Positions 16,709-28,798 of a stretch of DNA of 64,000 bases are shown piece by piece. The first letter of the stretch is position 1; each line of letters opens with the position of its first letter. A program made the position numbers and the translations under genes. The notes below the pieces were generated by a model. It worked only from the letters and a program-made list of their open reading frames with translations, made no database searches and was not told the DNA's origin. The stretch comes from Duganella sp. CF458 (GTDB lineage Bacteria; Pseudomonadota; Gammaproteobacteria; Burkholderiales; Burkholderiaceae_D): contig NZ_FOOF01000010.1 in assembly GCF_900113115.1 (NCBI RefSeq), forward strand, positions 124,001-188,000. Direction: 5' to 3'.

Positions 16709-19700
16709 TTATTGTTGCGACGCACGCTGTGCGACACGCTTGCCACCAAGGTAGAAATACTCGACCAGCGAGTTCGATTTCGATGGTGTGAACTCAATGA
16801 GTTGAAGTCCGTTGGTACCGTACATTTCGTAGGACTTGGCTCCGCCTTTGAAGACCGACGAACGGTTATTTCCGGCGTCGTAGGTGTACTCCACCTTCAG
16901 GCTGGCATTGGTGCAGTTCACGCAGCGCAGGTTCGGCACGCCGTCATAGGTGTAGGCATTGCCGGAACCTGTGGCCACGTTGCCATTGGCATCGTAGGTG
17001 TACGAGGTGGCGCGGCCACCCGAGATACTGGATAGGCGGTTGCTCGCATAGTTGTAATACAGACTCCAGGCGCCCAGGACCTGACTCTTGATGTTGCCCG
17101 CACCGTCATAGGCGATCGTGCCGTTGCCCCATGGTCCGTTGGCGCCGCTCAATCGGTTCAAATCGTCATAGCTCAAGGTGCGGCTGAAGCTGCTATCGAC
17201 GGTGTCGCTGATGGCGGTCAGATTGCCCACGCCATCGTACCCATAGCTGCTGTTGACGTAGGTGCTGGCGCCGTTCTTGGCGGTCGTGAACTGGCTCGGC
17301 CACAGGCGCTCGTTCTGCCCGTAGGTGGAGCTGGTGCCATTGGCATAGCTGATTTGTCGCACCTGGCCGGACGGCCAATAGCTAACACTATTCACGTAGC
17401 CGCTGACGGTGGTGGGCCGCCCCAGCGCATCCGGTGCGAAACTGACGACGCGGTTTGAGCGTGGGTAGGTAATACTGCTCAACTGGTCGTTCGCATTGTA
17501 ACCGTAGCCTGCCGTGAAACTGTGGCCATCGATGGCCAAGGTCTCACTCGTCAGGTTGCCATTGGCGTCGTACGTGTAGCTGCGGTTGCCCCCGCTCGAG
17601 GTGCTGGTCAACAATTTGTTCAGCTTGTTGTACGTGTTGGTGACCGATGGCGTCGACCCGGGATACGTCGCGTTGATCAAACGGTTTTGGCCATCATAGG
17701 TGAAGGTGCTTGCCTCCGCCGCGCCTACTTTGCGCGAAGTCATGTTCCCTGCGGCGTCACGGCCAAATGTCGTTGTCCCCGTCTCGGGGTCCGTCATGCT
17801 GGTCAGGAAATTATTGGCGTTGTAACCATAACCGCGCGTCACGCCACCTTGGCTCAACGAAGTGAGCATATCGCCTTCGTTACGCTCGATGGTGATGTTG
17901 GCGGCCGCATCATGAGCGGCAACGCTCATCAGATGTAGTTCCTTCGGGTCGCCATAGGAACGATAGGTATACAACGTTGTCTTGCCACGCTCGTCGGTGA
18001 CGGCTTTACTTGCCGCGCCATATGCGACCGATTGCACGCTGCCATCGCTATTCAGCACCCGGACGGTCCGCCCCAGAATGTCGTAATCGAAACTCGTGCC
18101 GGTACTGGATCCAGGGTTCGATTCAAAGGTCTTGAGGCCCCTGTGATCATGGTTCATGCTTGTCGCGATACCACCAAGCGTGATGGAAGAGGGGCGACCG
18201 AAACCGTCGTACTGCGTCGCCTCGACCAGTCCACCTCGGGTCGCCGTCTTGCTGCTTGGCGTGTAACTGATACGCTTCGGATCTCCCTGCGGGTATGTAA
18301 TCGAGGCGATCCGGTTGAGGGCGTCGTATGTAAAGCTGGTCGTCTTACCCTCGCCATTCGTCTCAGAGGAGACGTTGCCATTGTCGTCGACCACGCGTGC
18401 GATGGTTACGCCTTCTGGTTGAGACTCATTCTGGGCAATACCGCGCTTGTAGTTGGAATAGTGATGGACCAGGTTTCGTGGCAGCGTCTTGCTCGCCACG
18501 TTCCCTTGGCTGTCATACGTAAAGGACGTGACAACACCATCGTCCGTATGCGTCAGGACGTTACCCCTCGCATCGTAGGTATAGTTGATGATGTTGCGCG
18601 GCCCCGCGATCGTCTTTGGCAAGCCGATCAGCCACTTGCTCGTATCGTGATGGTAGTGCAAGGTGGTAGTTCGGCTACTTCCATTTGGGCCACTTTCCGT
18701 TGTCGAATTCGGCATCCCGAAAGAGTCGAAATTGAAGTACGTCTGCACATGCGTAGCGCCGTCTTGCACAATCGTTCGCTTTGCCAGCACCGGCATCCGC
18801 GTTTCGTGCGGATCCGCTACCAATACCTGCGACGTATATACAGAAGGCCAGAAGCTACTTAACTGAACTGAACTCCACTCGTTCGTCTCGCTGTATGCGT
18901 TGCCGATCGTCTTCTCAACCAGGAGTCCAGCTTTCCACGCGCCACGATTCGTGAAGCTCCAATCAGTGTTGGCGTACTGTTGCTGCCAATCGTTGCCAGC
19001 GAAATACCATGGACCGATATGCTTATACGTCTCGATGCCATCCGGCGTGGTCACCGTCGTCTTATCGAGTTGTCCGATATCCTTTGCCGGCTCGTAGCTG
19101 TAGGTCCACTCCTCGCCAGACGATAGGCTGCGCCGCTTGATTCTGGCACTTTGTCCTTTATGAGCGCCCCAGTAATCCGAAGAGTTCATCATCTCATTGA
19201 GGATGACGTAGTCGTAATAGTATTCCCAAAGCCATGGGGAATTTTCGACTACCGGCGAATACTCATACTCGTAGCTTACCGTTCCACCAGTCGGAAACTT
19301 CATCGACTTCATCAGGGTCGCACCGGGGTCCACAAAATCCCGGCGCCAGTAGTCATATTCCCATTTGGACCCGTCAGGCAGCACCACCTCTTTTAAATCA
19401 AAGACGTAGGTGTCGTAGTTGGTATGTTGATTGCCTGCGGTCGGGGAAGTCGGTTCTTCGCTTGGTTGAATGACGTATTGCCAAGTCCTGCCGCCGTTGT
19501 CTTTTATCTCCCGCAGATGTCGTGCCCCTCCAGGTCCCTGGGCATATGCATTGCCACTAGGAGTGGAATAGGCAAAATCAAGGAAGTGGCTTCCATCTCC
19601 GGCAACGACTTTGCTTGGGAAATACGTATCTGCATACTCGATCCTGGCGAAGTTGTTGTTCTTATCGATTATTTTGGTAGTCTGGGCCAGGCGAGCTAAC

Positions 19701-20473
19701 GAACCCCAGGAATAATCCCCGCCGTCAGAGGAGGGAATCCATGGGCTGACCTGCCCTAGTTCATACTTGGTTCCGTTGGGACCGTTCAGCACATACATTT
19801 GGTTTTGGCAGGTCAACTTCCATCCGCTGGCGCTGCGCGCTTCGCCTTGCGCCGTGGGGACGAGTGGTTCGAGCTGCCCATCAATATGCTCGATGGTGTA
19901 GCTCGTTACGCTGTACTTGTAATCGGGAGGAGGAGGAGCGTAAAAAGGGCCGTATGGACTGCCATTTACGGCCTGCCCGTCAGGACGCCAATTGACACGC
20001 AGGCCATAGCGAAACCAGTCGCTGCCGGTGCAAAGCTTTTCTTCGACCCGCTCGCCACCATACGGAATGTTGGAAGACATATTGACCTTCGGGGCCACCG
20101 AAAACGACCATCCGCCCGCCATGCCCATTTCGGCATAAGGATGAGGCTTAGACCCCATGAGCCCGTACGCCACGTGATCGACCAAGCCCCTGAACGACAT
20201 CACCGGGCTATAGTTGCGCATCACTACCAGATCCAGACCGCCGTTACCTCGCAGGCGTACATCTTCGACGCTCATTTTGAGCGAGCCCGAGAAAGTATCG
20301 ATTCGATCCAGGCCTAAGGCATTCCGATGGAGCTCTGGACGGAACTCATCCTTCGTAACGGAATATGATTGGCCCGTGCTGGTGGTGAAAGCAAACGCAT
20401 TGCCGGCGATTAGGCACAATACGGCTAATGACAGCTGGGTTCGCTTGAACCTGCCGCTTTTCAAAGATGACAT
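16709..20473 (-). CDS. RHS/YD-repeat secreted shell protein
   Basis: Protein of 1254 residues from the ATG at 20473, chosen because GAGG lies 10 bases upstream and the signal peptide (LAVLCLIAGNAFA) starts there. The N-terminal part (SGSLKMSVEDVRLRGNGGLDLVVMRNY region) is typical of RHS proteins, and from about residue 600 it holds many YD repeats of the YTYDANGNL type. It ends at SLVEYFYLGGKRVAQRASQQ, just where an ordinary RHS protein would continue into the conserved core. The core and toxin are instead on the next gene. YD repeats build a hollow beta-shell that encloses a toxin; here shell and toxin would have to meet after separate export. Confidence 0.88.
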   Translation of the reverse strand: MSSLKSGRFKRTQLSLAVLCLIAGNAFAFTTSTGQSYSVTKDEFRPELHRNALGLDRIDTFSGSLKMSVEDVRLRGNGGLDLVVMRNYSPVMSFRGLVDHVAYGLMGSKPHPYAEMGMAGGWSFSVAPKVNMSSNIPYGGERVEEKLCTGSDWFRYGLRVNWRPDGQAVNGSPYGPFYAPPPPDYKYSVTSYTIEHIDGQLEPLVPTAQGEARSASGWKLTCQNQMYVLNGPNGTKYELGQVSPWIPSSDGGDYSWGSLARLAQTTKIIDKNNNFARIEYADTYFPSKVVAGDGSHFLDFAYSTPSGNAYAQGPGGARHLREIKDNGGRTWQYVIQPSEEPTSPTAGNQHTNYDTYVFDLKEVVLPDGSKWEYDYWRRDFVDPGATLMKSMKFPTGGTVSYEYEYSPVVENSPWLWEYYYDYVILNEMMNSSDYWGAHKGQSARIKRRSLSSGEEWTYSYEPAKDIGQLDKTTVTTPDGIETYKHIGPWYFAGNDWQQQYANTDWSFTNRGAWKAGLLVEKTIGNAYSETNEWSSVQLSSFWPSVYTSQVLVADPHETRMPVLAKRTIVQDGATHVQTYFNFDSFGMPNSTTESGPNGSSRTTTLHYHHDTSKWLIGLPKTIAGPRNIINYTYDARGNVLTHTDDGVVTSFTYDSQGNVASKTLPRNLVHHYSNYKRGIAQNESQPEGVTIARVVDDNGNVSSETNGEGKTTSFTYDALNRIASITYPQGDPKRISYTPSSKTATRGGLVEATQYDGFGRPSSITLGGIATSMNHDHRGLKTFESNPGSSTGTSFDYDILGRTVRVLNSDGSVQSVAYGAASKAVTDERGKTTLYTYRSYGDPKELHLMSVAAHDAAANITIERNEGDMLTSLSQGGVTRGYGYNANNFLTSMTDPETGTTTFGRDAAGNMTSRKVGAAEASTFTYDGQNRLINATYPGSTPSVTNTYNKLNKLLTSTSSGGNRSYTYDANGNLTSETLAIDGHSFTAGYGYNANDQLSSITYPRSNRVVSFAPDALGRPTTVSGYVNSVSYWPSGQVRQISYANGTSSTYGQNERLWPSQFTTAKNGASTYVNSSYGYDGVGNLTAISDTVDSSFSRTLSYDDLNRLSGANGPWGNGTIAYDGAGNIKSQVLGAWSLYYNYASNRLSSISGGRATSYTYDANGNVATGSGNAYTYDGVPNLRCVNCTNASLKVEYTYDAGNNRSSVFKGGAKSYEMYGTNGLQLIEFTPSKSNSLVEYFYLGGKRVAQRASQQ

Positions 20474-20681
20474 TCGAGTGACCTCATGAATGGTTGGGAA
20501 TCCCAATTCGAGGTCGGCGGCTGAAGCTACTCAATAATTGGCGGTATGACGATTGCGTGATGAATGCCGAGGCAAGAAGCGCTGAGGCGGGCAACCTTGC
20601 AATAATTGTAACTGCTTCTCATTTCGAAAAGCAACTAACTTATTAGAAATGACATACGGTAGCGAGCAGGAAGAATGGCGC

Positions 20682-20725
20682 GCGCAAAAAAATACCACGG
20701 GCGAACCCGTGGTATTTTTTTGCGC
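20682..20725. terminator. Long perfect hairpin terminator
   Basis: A 20-bp perfect stem with a CGAA loop. The stem contains A-run and T-run, so it can stop transcription from both sides. It lies 16 bp after the end of the 78-residue gene on the minus strand and about 210 bp upstream of the YD-repeat gene start. The rest of the interval 20474-20741 shows no convincing gene and should hold the promoter of the YD-repeat gene. Confidence 0.85.
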
Positions 20726-20741
20726 ACTTGGCGCAGGTCTT

Positions 20742-20978
20742 TCAAACGCCGGAACTTGCATCCGGCCCTGGCGCACCGCCTTCGGTGCCCAAACCGCTAC
20801 CGCCCTGCCGCGAACCGCTTTCCGTAGCGCTTTGCCGGTTGCCCGGCAAAGGTCGGTCGGCGCGGCGGATCTGGCCTTCCGGAACCGCAGTGTTCGCGAT
20901 CTCCGGATGCTCTGTATCGACCAGCACAAAGTTTTGCTGGTTCTCCGTATCCTTACTGGGTTTGTCAGGCCTTCCCAT
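20742..20978 (-). CDS. Small hydrophilic hypothetical protein
   Basis: Protein of 78 residues, Gly/Pro/Ser-rich and apparently disordered, without cysteine or membrane segment. A perfect GGAGG lies 7 bases before the ATG and a strong terminator follows the stop, which supports a real gene. It follows the KGG-domain stress protein gene by 25 bp in the same direction, so the two are likely co-expressed under stress. Function not recognised. Confidence 0.65.
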   Translation of the reverse strand: MGRPDKPSKDTENQQNFVLVDTEHPEIANTAVPEGQIRRADRPLPGNRQSATESGSRQGGSGLGTEGGAPGPDASSGV

Positions 20979-21003
20979 GCGGGCCTCCTTGCTTCATTGA
21001 GAC

Positions 21004-21348
21004 TTAGTACTTGTCACCACCTTGCTTGTTGCCCTGGTAGTCTTGCTGGTAGTCCTTGCCAAACTCTGGCTGGTCCTGGCTGGGTTGCTGCTCGGTACGG
21101 CTGGCATTGCCGCGCGAACCGCTCTGGCGGTTGCCATCGTTCTTGTGGCTCATGCTGCCGGCACGGCGCGCTTCCTCGGAAGTGAATTCGTGCGCAGTGC
21201 CCTTCTGGTGGGCAGCGCGTCCGCCTTCGGAAGCTATTTCCCGCTGGCGCTGTGGGTCCATGGAGGCAAAGCCACGTGCACTTTGCTTGCTGCCGGCGGG
21301 ACTATCCTGCCGGTTGCCGCGTTTGTCGCCTGGATTATTCGAAGCCAT
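21004..21348 (-). CDS. KGG-repeat general stress protein
   Basis: Protein of 114 residues, very hydrophilic. The stretch GFASMDPQRQREIASEGGRA, followed by AHQKGTAHEFTSEEARRAG, holds two KGG/con-10 type repeats as in GsiB and YciG stress proteins; the C-terminal half is Gln/Asp/Ser-rich and disordered. Such proteins accumulate in stationary phase or desiccation. GGGGGA precedes the ATG. Paired with the small 78-residue gene downstream. Confidence 0.8.
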   Translation of the reverse strand: MASNNPGDKRGNRQDSPAGSKQSARGFASMDPQRQREIASEGGRAAHQKGTAHEFTSEEARRAGSMSHKNDGNRQSGSRGNASRTEQQPSQDQPEFGKDYQQDYQGNKQGGDKY

Positions 21349-21479
21349 GATTCGTCCCCCTGCTCGGTTCGGTGGAAAAGACCCCCGCCCCCTTTAGCGT
21401 AGGCGCGGGAGAACTCATGTTAGTGCAAGCACTGTACAGGTAATATAGGACGTTCAGCGCGACAAATGTAGGATATTGC

Positions 21480-22136
21480 CTACCTTTTTTCAATCAGGAA
21501 AACTGATTCGTCCGCCACCACGTAGACCTTGTCGCTGGCTTGTGGAACTAAAGAGTGCCCGCCAGTAAAGGCTCCAAAAGCCGGCAGGATGGCACGGGTA
21601 GTCCCGAGCAGAAAGCAAGGCAGGCGCAGCGACTCACGCGCAGTGCGGAGGTGAAACACGGGATGGACGTGGCCGGCGATCACATAGCCTTGGCAAGCCA
21701 CGTCCGGATGGTGGCACAAGGCGAAAGGGCCGCAGGCAAAGGGCTCGTCGGCCATCGCCACGTGCAATAGCTCCGACGGGTCGCCGGCATGCCGGTCATG
21801 GTTGCCGCGTACCAGCACCAGCTCTAGCCCAGGATGCCGGCTGCGCCAGTCCAGCATGGCTTGCAACGTGGCCGGCGCCTGCGCCGCTTTCGCATGCAGG
21901 AAGTCGCCGAGGAACACGATGCGCTGCGTGTCACGGGTCGATAACAACATTTCGAGCGCAGCAAGGTTTTCGCTGGTGGTCCCGCGTGGCACCGGCACGC
22001 CCAGCGCACGGAAGCTGGCGGCTTTGCCGAAGTGGATGTCGGCCACCATCAGGGTCTTGGCCGCCGGCCAGTACAAGGCCTTTTGCGGTAAAAGCAGCAC
22101 GCGCTCGCCCGCCAGTTCTGTGGCGATCGCGCTCAC
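21480..22136 (-). CDS. pdeM: Ligase-associated DNA damage response endonuclease PdeM
   Basis: Calcineurin-like metallophosphoesterase of 218 residues. Metal ligands are visible in [23 protein letters not shown] and GHVHP. Last gene of the repair operon; its ATG overlaps the helicase stop by 4 bp. PdeM, the Lhr-like helicase, an exonuclease and an ATP-dependent ligase form a conserved bacterial cassette for DNA damage repair. The full set is intact here. Confidence 0.92.
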   Translation of the reverse strand: MSAIATELAGERVLLLPQKALYWPAAKTLMVADIHFGKAASFRALGVPVPRGTTSENLAALEMLLSTRDTQRIVFLGDFLHAKAAQAPATLQAMLDWRSRHPGLELVLVRGNHDRHAGDPSELLHVAMADEPFACGPFALCHHPDVACQGYVIAGHVHPVFHLRTARESLRLPCFLLGTTRAILPAFGAFTGGHSLVPQASDKVYVVADESVFLIEKR

Positions 22137-24673
22137 GGCCCTGCCGCTTTCTCAAGCTCGTGCAACATGCGGGCGACCCTGTCCGACAGCCTTTCGGTCG
22201 TCAGCTTTTCGCGGAAACGTTCGACCATCAGCGCGAAGCCGAACGGCGTGGCGCGGCGCACTTCGTGAAAGCTGGCCTGCCGCCGCTGCAAGTCGTTCAG
22301 CGTGCTGCGCAAACGCCCCAGTTCAAGCTCCTGCTCCAGCACCTCGCGCTGGGCTTGCGTCAACAGCAGGTTGCCGGCATCGTGCTTGCGGAAGACTTCA
22401 AAAAACAATGAAGAAGATGCCTGCAGCTGGCGATTGCTTTTCGGCTGACCCGGATAGCCCTGGAAGATCAGGCCCGCGATGCGCGCGATCTCGCGAAAAC
22501 GGCGTTGCGACAGTTCGCCGGCATTCAGGCTGGCCAACACGTCGTCCAGCAAATGCGCGGTGCTGAAAGCCCCGCCATCGCCCAGGGCTTCGCGCCAGGG
22601 CATCGCCTCCGGCGCCAGCAATTCGAAACCGTAGTCGTTGACGGCAATCGAAAACGTAGTGGGCCGCGCGCGCGCAATCCGGTAGGCCAGCAGCGACGCC
22701 AGTCCAATGTGCACCGCACGCCCGGCAAAAGGGTAGACGAACAAATGGTGCCCTTCCCTGCTTTCCATCGCTTCGATCACGGTGGTATCCGGCGTTGGCA
22801 GCGCAGACCAGCGCTGCTGAATTTCGAGCAGCGGCCGGATGGCCTGCATTTCCGGGCCGCCGTAGCTTCCTTCGGTGGCGCGCCGCAACTGCTCCAACGC
22901 GTCCTGCGCCAGCTCGGACGACAGCGGCATCTTGCCGCCCTGCCAGCGCGGCACCGCTCCCTTGGCGCCAGTGGCACGGCGCACAAAGGCTGTCATTTCA
23001 TGCATGCGTACGAATTCGAGGATGCGGCCGCCGAACAGGAAGTGGTCGCCCTTGGCCAGCCGTGCGACAAAGCCTTCTTCCACGCTGCCAAGGGCTGCGC
23101 CGTTCATGTACTTCACCTGCACCGTCGCTTCCGAAACGATGGTGCCGATGCCCATGCGGTGGCGGCGCGCGATGGCGGCATCCGGCACGCGATAGACGCC
23201 TTGCTCGTCCGGCAGCACACGGCGGTACTCCGGATAGGCCGACAGGCTTTGCCCGCCGCGCGCGACGAAGTCCAGTGCCCACTGCCACTCTTCCTTGCTG
23301 AGCGCCCGGTACGACCAGGCCGTACGCACTTCGGCCAGCAGTTCCTCGCTGCGAAAGCCGCCGCCCAGCGCCATCGTGACCAGGTGCTGCACCAGCACGT
23401 CGAGCGGTTTTTCCGGCGGCAGCCGCGGTTCGATATGGCGTTCGCGCACGCCCTCGATGGCGCCAGCCGCTTCCAGCAGTTCCAGGCTATGGGTCGGCAC
23501 CAGCGTGATGCGCGAGGTGCGACCGGGAGCGTGTCCCGAGCGGCCGGCACGTTGCAGCAGGCGCGCGATGCCTTTGGCGCTGCCGATCTGCAGCACCCGT
23601 TCGACCGGCAGGAAGTCGACGCCCAAGTCCAGGCTCGATGTGCACACCACCGCCTTCAGCTTGCCCTGCTTAATGCCTTGCTCGACCCATTCGCGCACCT
23701 CCTTGTCGAGCGAGCCATGGTGCAAGGCGATCAGGCCGGCCCATTCCGGCCGCGCGCCAAGCAGGTTCTGGTACCACAGTTCGGCCTGGGAGCGCGTGTT
23801 GCAGAACACCAGGGTGCTGGCGTGCTGCGCTATCTCGTTCGCCACCGGTTCCAGCATCTGGATGCCGAGGTGGCCGGCCCAGGGAAAGCGGGATGGGTGC
23901 GCGGGAATCAAGGTGTCGACCTGCAGCGCCTTGCGCAGCTGGCCTTCGACGATGATTCCCTGCGGCGCCAGCACATCGCGCGCCTGCTGCAGGTTGCCGA
24001 GCGTGGCGGACAAGCCCCACACGACCAGGCCCGGCTGCCAATTGCGCAGCCGGGCCAGCGCGAGCTGGGTTTGCACGCCACGCTTATTGCCCATCAGCTC
24101 ATGCCATTCGTCGACCACCAGCATGTCCAGTTGCGCGAACAGCTCCTTCGCTTCCGGGCGGCTTAGCAGGACCGTGAGGCTTTCCGGCGTGGTCACCAGC
24201 GCATGCGGCAGGATGCGTGCCTGCCGGGCCCGCGTTGCGCTGTCGGTGTCGCCGGTGCGTGCTTCGATTTGCCACGCGGGCAGCAGCTCGGCTGCGGAGT
24301 ACTGCAAGGCGCGCAAGGTGTCGGCGGCCAGTGCCCGCATCGGTGTGATCCAGAGCACGCGCACGCCCGGTTTGCGGCTGGCCGTCGCGCGCTGCAACGT
24401 GGCGAGCCAGACAGCCAGCGTCTTGCCGGAGCCGGTGGTTGCGTGCAGCAGGCCGGACTCGCCGCGCCCGGCGGCATCCCAGACTTCGCGCTGAAAAGGG
24501 AAGATCGACCAGCCGCGTGCTGCGAACCAGGCTGCCACCGCTTCACGCGAAGGCCCTGCGGCCGAGCCGGCGGCAGGCGCCCGCACCGGAACCGGCTCCG
24601 GTGCCGGCGCAGGTACCGTTGCAGGCGGCCGGCGCGGCGGCAGCGGTCGTGGGCGGGGGAAGGCAGGACTCAT
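22133..24673 (-). CDS. Ligase-associated DEXH-box helicase (Lhr-type)
   Basis: Helicase of 846 residues. Motif [11 protein letters not shown], motif [14 protein letters not shown], motif III SATLGN, and in the second RecA domain the [10 protein letters not shown] motif VI. The C-terminal half has the Lhr winged helix and accessory domain. The first 40 residues are a Pro/Arg-rich extension. It overlaps the ligase stop by 4 bp and the PdeM start by 4 bp. It unwinds DNA 3'-5' in the ligase-associated repair pathway (family knowledge). Confidence 0.92.
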   Translation of the reverse strand: MSPAFPRPRPLPPRRPPATVPAPAPEPVPVRAPAAGSAAGPSREAVAAWFAARGWSIFPFQREVWDAAGRGESGLLHATTGSGKTLAVWLATLQRATASRKPGVRVLWITPMRALAADTLRALQYSAAELLPAWQIEARTGDTDSATRARQARILPHALVTTPESLTVLLSRPEAKELFAQLDMLVVDEWHELMGNKRGVQTQLALARLRNWQPGLVVWGLSATLGNLQQARDVLAPQGIIVEGQLRKALQVDTLIPAHPSRFPWAGHLGIQMLEPVANEIAQHASTLVFCNTRSQAELWYQNLLGARPEWAGLIALHHGSLDKEVREWVEQGIKQGKLKAVVCTSSLDLGVDFLPVERVLQIGSAKGIARLLQRAGRSGHAPGRTSRITLVPTHSLELLEAAGAIEGVRERHIEPRLPPEKPLDVLVQHLVTMALGGGFRSEELLAEVRTAWSYRALSKEEWQWALDFVARGGQSLSAYPEYRRVLPDEQGVYRVPDAAIARRHRMGIGTIVSEATVQVKYMNGAALGSVEEGFVARLAKGDHFLFGGRILEFVRMHEMTAFVRRATGAKGAVPRWQGGKMPLSSELAQDALEQLRRATEGSYGGPEMQAIRPLLEIQQRWSALPTPDTTVIEAMESREGHHLFVYPFAGRAVHIGLASLLAYRIARARPTTFSIAVNDYGFELLAPEAMPWREALGDGGAFSTAHLLDDVLASLNAGELSQRRFREIARIAGLIFQGYPGQPKSNRQLQASSSLFFEVFRKHDAGNLLLTQAQREVLEQELELGRLRSTLNDLQRRQASFHEVRRATPFGFALMVERFREKLTTERLSDRVARMLHELEKAAGP

Positions 24674-26301
24674 GGCGGCGCCTGTGCCAGCAAGCCGCGC
24701 AATGTATCAAGCGTGTCGGCATCTTCCACCGCCTTGTCGTCGCGGCGCCGCAGGATGCGCGGAAAGCGCACGGCGATGCCGGACTTGTGGCGCGGCGACA
24801 GCGCTATGCCTTCAAAGCCGATCTCGAACACCATGGTCGGCTTCACGCTGCGCACCGGACCGAAACGCTCGACGGTGGTACGGCGCACCGCGTTATCCAC
24901 CTGCGCGATTTCCGCATCCGTCAAGCCGGAATAGGCCTTGGCAAACGGCACCAGCTTGCGCTCGCCATCCGCGTCGTCCCACACTGCAAAGGTGTAGTCG
25001 GTGTACTGCGACGCCCGCCGTCCATGTCCTGCCTGCGCGTAGACCAGCACCGCATCGACGCTGAAGGGATCGATTTTCCACTTCCACCAAGTGCCGACGT
25101 CCTTGGTGCGCCCGACGCCGTATTGCGCCCCGCGCGCCTTGAGCATCATGCCCTCGACGCCGCGCGCGCGCGACTCTGTGCGGAACTGCGCCAGCTGGGC
25201 CCAGTCGCCCGCCAACACCAGCGGCGACAGGCGCAATTGCGGTTGCCCCGCCTGCGCCACCAACTGTTCCAGCAAGGCACGCCGTTCATGCTGCGGCAAT
25301 TGGCGCAGATCGACGCCATCGAGCTCCAGCAAGTCATACGCGACCAGTACCGCCGGCAGCTCGGCCAGCAATTTCGCACTCAGCAGCTTGCGGCCAATGC
25401 GCTTTTGCAGGGCCGCGAACGGTGCGGGGGTGTCGCCTTGTGGCCAGACCAGGATCTCGCCATCGATCACCGTTCCCTCCGGCAGGCGGATGGCGGCCAG
25501 TTCGGGAAATCGTTCGGTAATCAGATCCTCGCCGCGCGACCACAGGAAACTCAGTCCGCCCCGCGCGACCAGCTGCGCACGCATGCCATCGTATTTCCAC
25601 TCGACCTGCCATTCGGCCAAATCGCCCAAGCTGGCGGGATCGGCCTGCAAGGCATGCGCCAGGAAGAATGGATATGGTTGCCCGCCGCGCTCCGCATGCT
25701 CGGTTGCCGACGGCGCCGCAATCAATTGCAGGAAGCCTTGCGCCGTTGGCTGGACCCTGCCATCCGTCCAGCCCATCAGCCGCTGCGCAACGAGCTTGCT
25801 GTCCACCGCTGCAATTGCGCTGAGTGCGCGCGTGACCAGCAGGCGCGATACGCCAACGCGAAAACCGCCGCCAATCAGCTTCACCAGCAGGAAGCGTTCG
25901 CGCGTCTCCAATTCGTCCCAATAGCGCAACAAGGCCGCCCGCACCGCGTCGGGTTCGACACCACGCAAGGGGGCGATGCGCTGTTCGATCCACTCCGCCA
26001 AGCCAACGTCGCTCTGCTGCTTCGGCGCCGGCAGGATGTGGGCTATGGTTTCGGCCAGGTCGCCGACCGCGTTGTAGCATTCGTCGAACAGCCATTCATC
26101 CAGTGCCGCGTATTCCGTCGCGTACTGGCGCAGCAGCTTGACCGGCACGGCTTGCCGCGGCTTGCCCCCGGCGAGGAAATACACGGCCCATGCCGCATTT
26201 TCCGGCGCGGCCTTGCTGAAATAGGCTTGCAGCGCATCCAGCTTGCGCTTGGTGGACGTGGTTTCGTCCAGTTCGGCGTACAGCCGGGCAAACTCACGCA
26301 T
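24670..26301 (-). CDS. ATP-dependent DNA ligase of the repair cassette
   Basis: Ligase of 543 residues. The N-terminal DNA-binding domain is followed by the nucleotidyltransferase domain with the adenylation Lys in [11 protein letters not shown], motif III-like [24 protein letters not shown], and an OB-fold C-terminus with [12 protein letters not shown]. The start at 26301 is supported by GGAGG 8 bases upstream and the family N-terminus MREFARLY; it overlaps the exonuclease stop by 8 bp. It seals nicks in the Lhr/PdeM/exonuclease pathway. Essential replication ligase is normally the separate NAD-dependent LigA. Confidence 0.92.
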   Translation of the reverse strand: MREFARLYAELDETTSTKRKLDALQAYFSKAAPENAAWAVYFLAGGKPRQAVPVKLLRQYATEYAALDEWLFDECYNAVGDLAETIAHILPAPKQQSDVGLAEWIEQRIAPLRGVEPDAVRAALLRYWDELETRERFLLVKLIGGGFRVGVSRLLVTRALSAIAAVDSKLVAQRLMGWTDGRVQPTAQGFLQLIAAPSATEHAERGGQPYPFFLAHALQADPASLGDLAEWQVEWKYDGMRAQLVARGGLSFLWSRGEDLITERFPELAAIRLPEGTVIDGEILVWPQGDTPAPFAALQKRIGRKLLSAKLLAELPAVLVAYDLLELDGVDLRQLPQHERRALLEQLVAQAGQPQLRLSPLVLAGDWAQLAQFRTESRARGVEGMMLKARGAQYGVGRTKDVGTWWKWKIDPFSVDAVLVYAQAGHGRRASQYTDYTFAVWDDADGERKLVPFAKAYSGLTDAEIAQVDNAVRRTTVERFGPVRSVKPTMVFEIGFEGIALSPRHKSGIAVRFPRILRRRDDKAVEDADTLDTLRGLLAQAPP

Positions 26302-27307
26302 CGGCCACCTCCCCAGCCTCCCCAGCTTCCTCATCGCCATATTCCGTGTCGAAGCCCCTGGCGTCGTAGCCGTTCTGGCACAGCCAGCGCACCATGACGG
26401 GAATCGAGCCGTGCGTCACGATCACGCGCTGGGCCCCGGTCGCGCAAATGGCTTGCATCAGGCCGGGCCAGTCGGCATGGTCGGACAGGACGAAGCCACG
26501 GTCCACGGCGCGCCGCCGGCGCGCCCCGCGCAACTGCATCCAGCCGCTGGCAAAGGCGTCGCTGAACTCGCCGAAGCGGCGTATCCATGGCGAACCTGCA
26601 GCCGACGGCGGCGCCAGTACCAGCGCCTGGCGCAACGCCGCCTTGTCGACCTCGCCCACCATCACGGTCGGCGGCAACGCAACGCCGGCCTCGCGGTAGA
26701 TCCGGTTCAGCGGCTCCACCGCGCCGTGGCAGACGATGGGGCCGAGCGACGCATCGAGCCCGCTCAGGATTCGTTGCGCTTTGCCGAAGGCGTAGCACAG
26801 CATGACGCTGCAACGCCCCTGCTGCGCATTGCGCCGCCACCAGGCATTCATGTCGTCGAAAATGCTTTGCTGCGCCTGCCAGCGGTAGATCGGCAAGCCG
26901 AACGTGGACTCGGTAATAAAGCAATGGCAGCGCACAGGCTCGAATGGCGTGCAGGTTGCATCGGGCTCCACCTTGTAATCGCCGGAAGCCACCCACACCT
27001 CGCCCTGGTATTCCATGCGCACCTGCGCCGAGCCCAGGACATGCCCGGCGGGGTGCAGTGAAATGCGCACGCCATGGTGTTCCAGCGTCTCGCCGTATGC
27101 CAGGCCCTGCAGATTGATGTCGCCCAGGCGGGTGCGCAGGATGCCCATGCCTGGCGTGGCGCAAAGGTAGTGCGCGTGGCCCGGCCGTGCATGGTCTGCG
27201 TGGCCGTGCGTGATCACGGCGCGGTCCACCGGCCGCCAGGGATCGATGTAAAAGCCGCCTGGGACGCAGTACAGCCCCTCCTTGCGCACGACTACCATGT
27301 CCGCCAT
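26294..27307 (-). CDS. Ligase-associated DNA exonuclease (metallo-beta-lactamase fold)
   Basis: Protein of 337 residues from the ATG at 27307. The zinc-binding motif ITHGHADHARPGH, then HPAGHVLGSAQV and FVLSDHADWPG, mark a beta-CASP type nuclease of the ligase-associated exonuclease family. A longer in-frame extension (to 27421) overlaps recQ and lacks conserved residues. The start is 3 bp from the recQ stop. It probably processes DNA ends for the adjacent ligase. Confidence 0.9.
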   Translation of the reverse strand: MADMVVVRKEGLYCVPGGFYIDPWRPVDRAVITHGHADHARPGHAHYLCATPGMGILRTRLGDINLQGLAYGETLEHHGVRISLHPAGHVLGSAQVRMEYQGEVWVASGDYKVEPDATCTPFEPVRCHCFITESTFGLPIYRWQAQQSIFDDMNAWWRRNAQQGRCSVMLCYAFGKAQRILSGLDASLGPIVCHGAVEPLNRIYREAGVALPPTVMVGEVDKAALRQALVLAPPSAAGSPWIRRFGEFSDAFASGWMQLRGARRRRAVDRGFVLSDHADWPGLMQAICATGAQRVIVTHGSIPVMVRWLCQNGYDARGFDTEYGDEEAGEAGEVADA

Positions 27308-27309
27308 CG

Positions 27310-28734
<1,425 letters not shown>

Positions 28735-28798
28735 GGCCGCAAGTTAGCGCGATTGCTGGTAACATGTCGGCGTCCTAAGTAACATACCGAGCGGCAAA

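Noticed and set aside
20531..20929. 132-codon minus-strand frame
   Set aside because: It crosses the strong hairpin terminator and overlaps the better-supported 78-residue gene with a perfect ribosome site.
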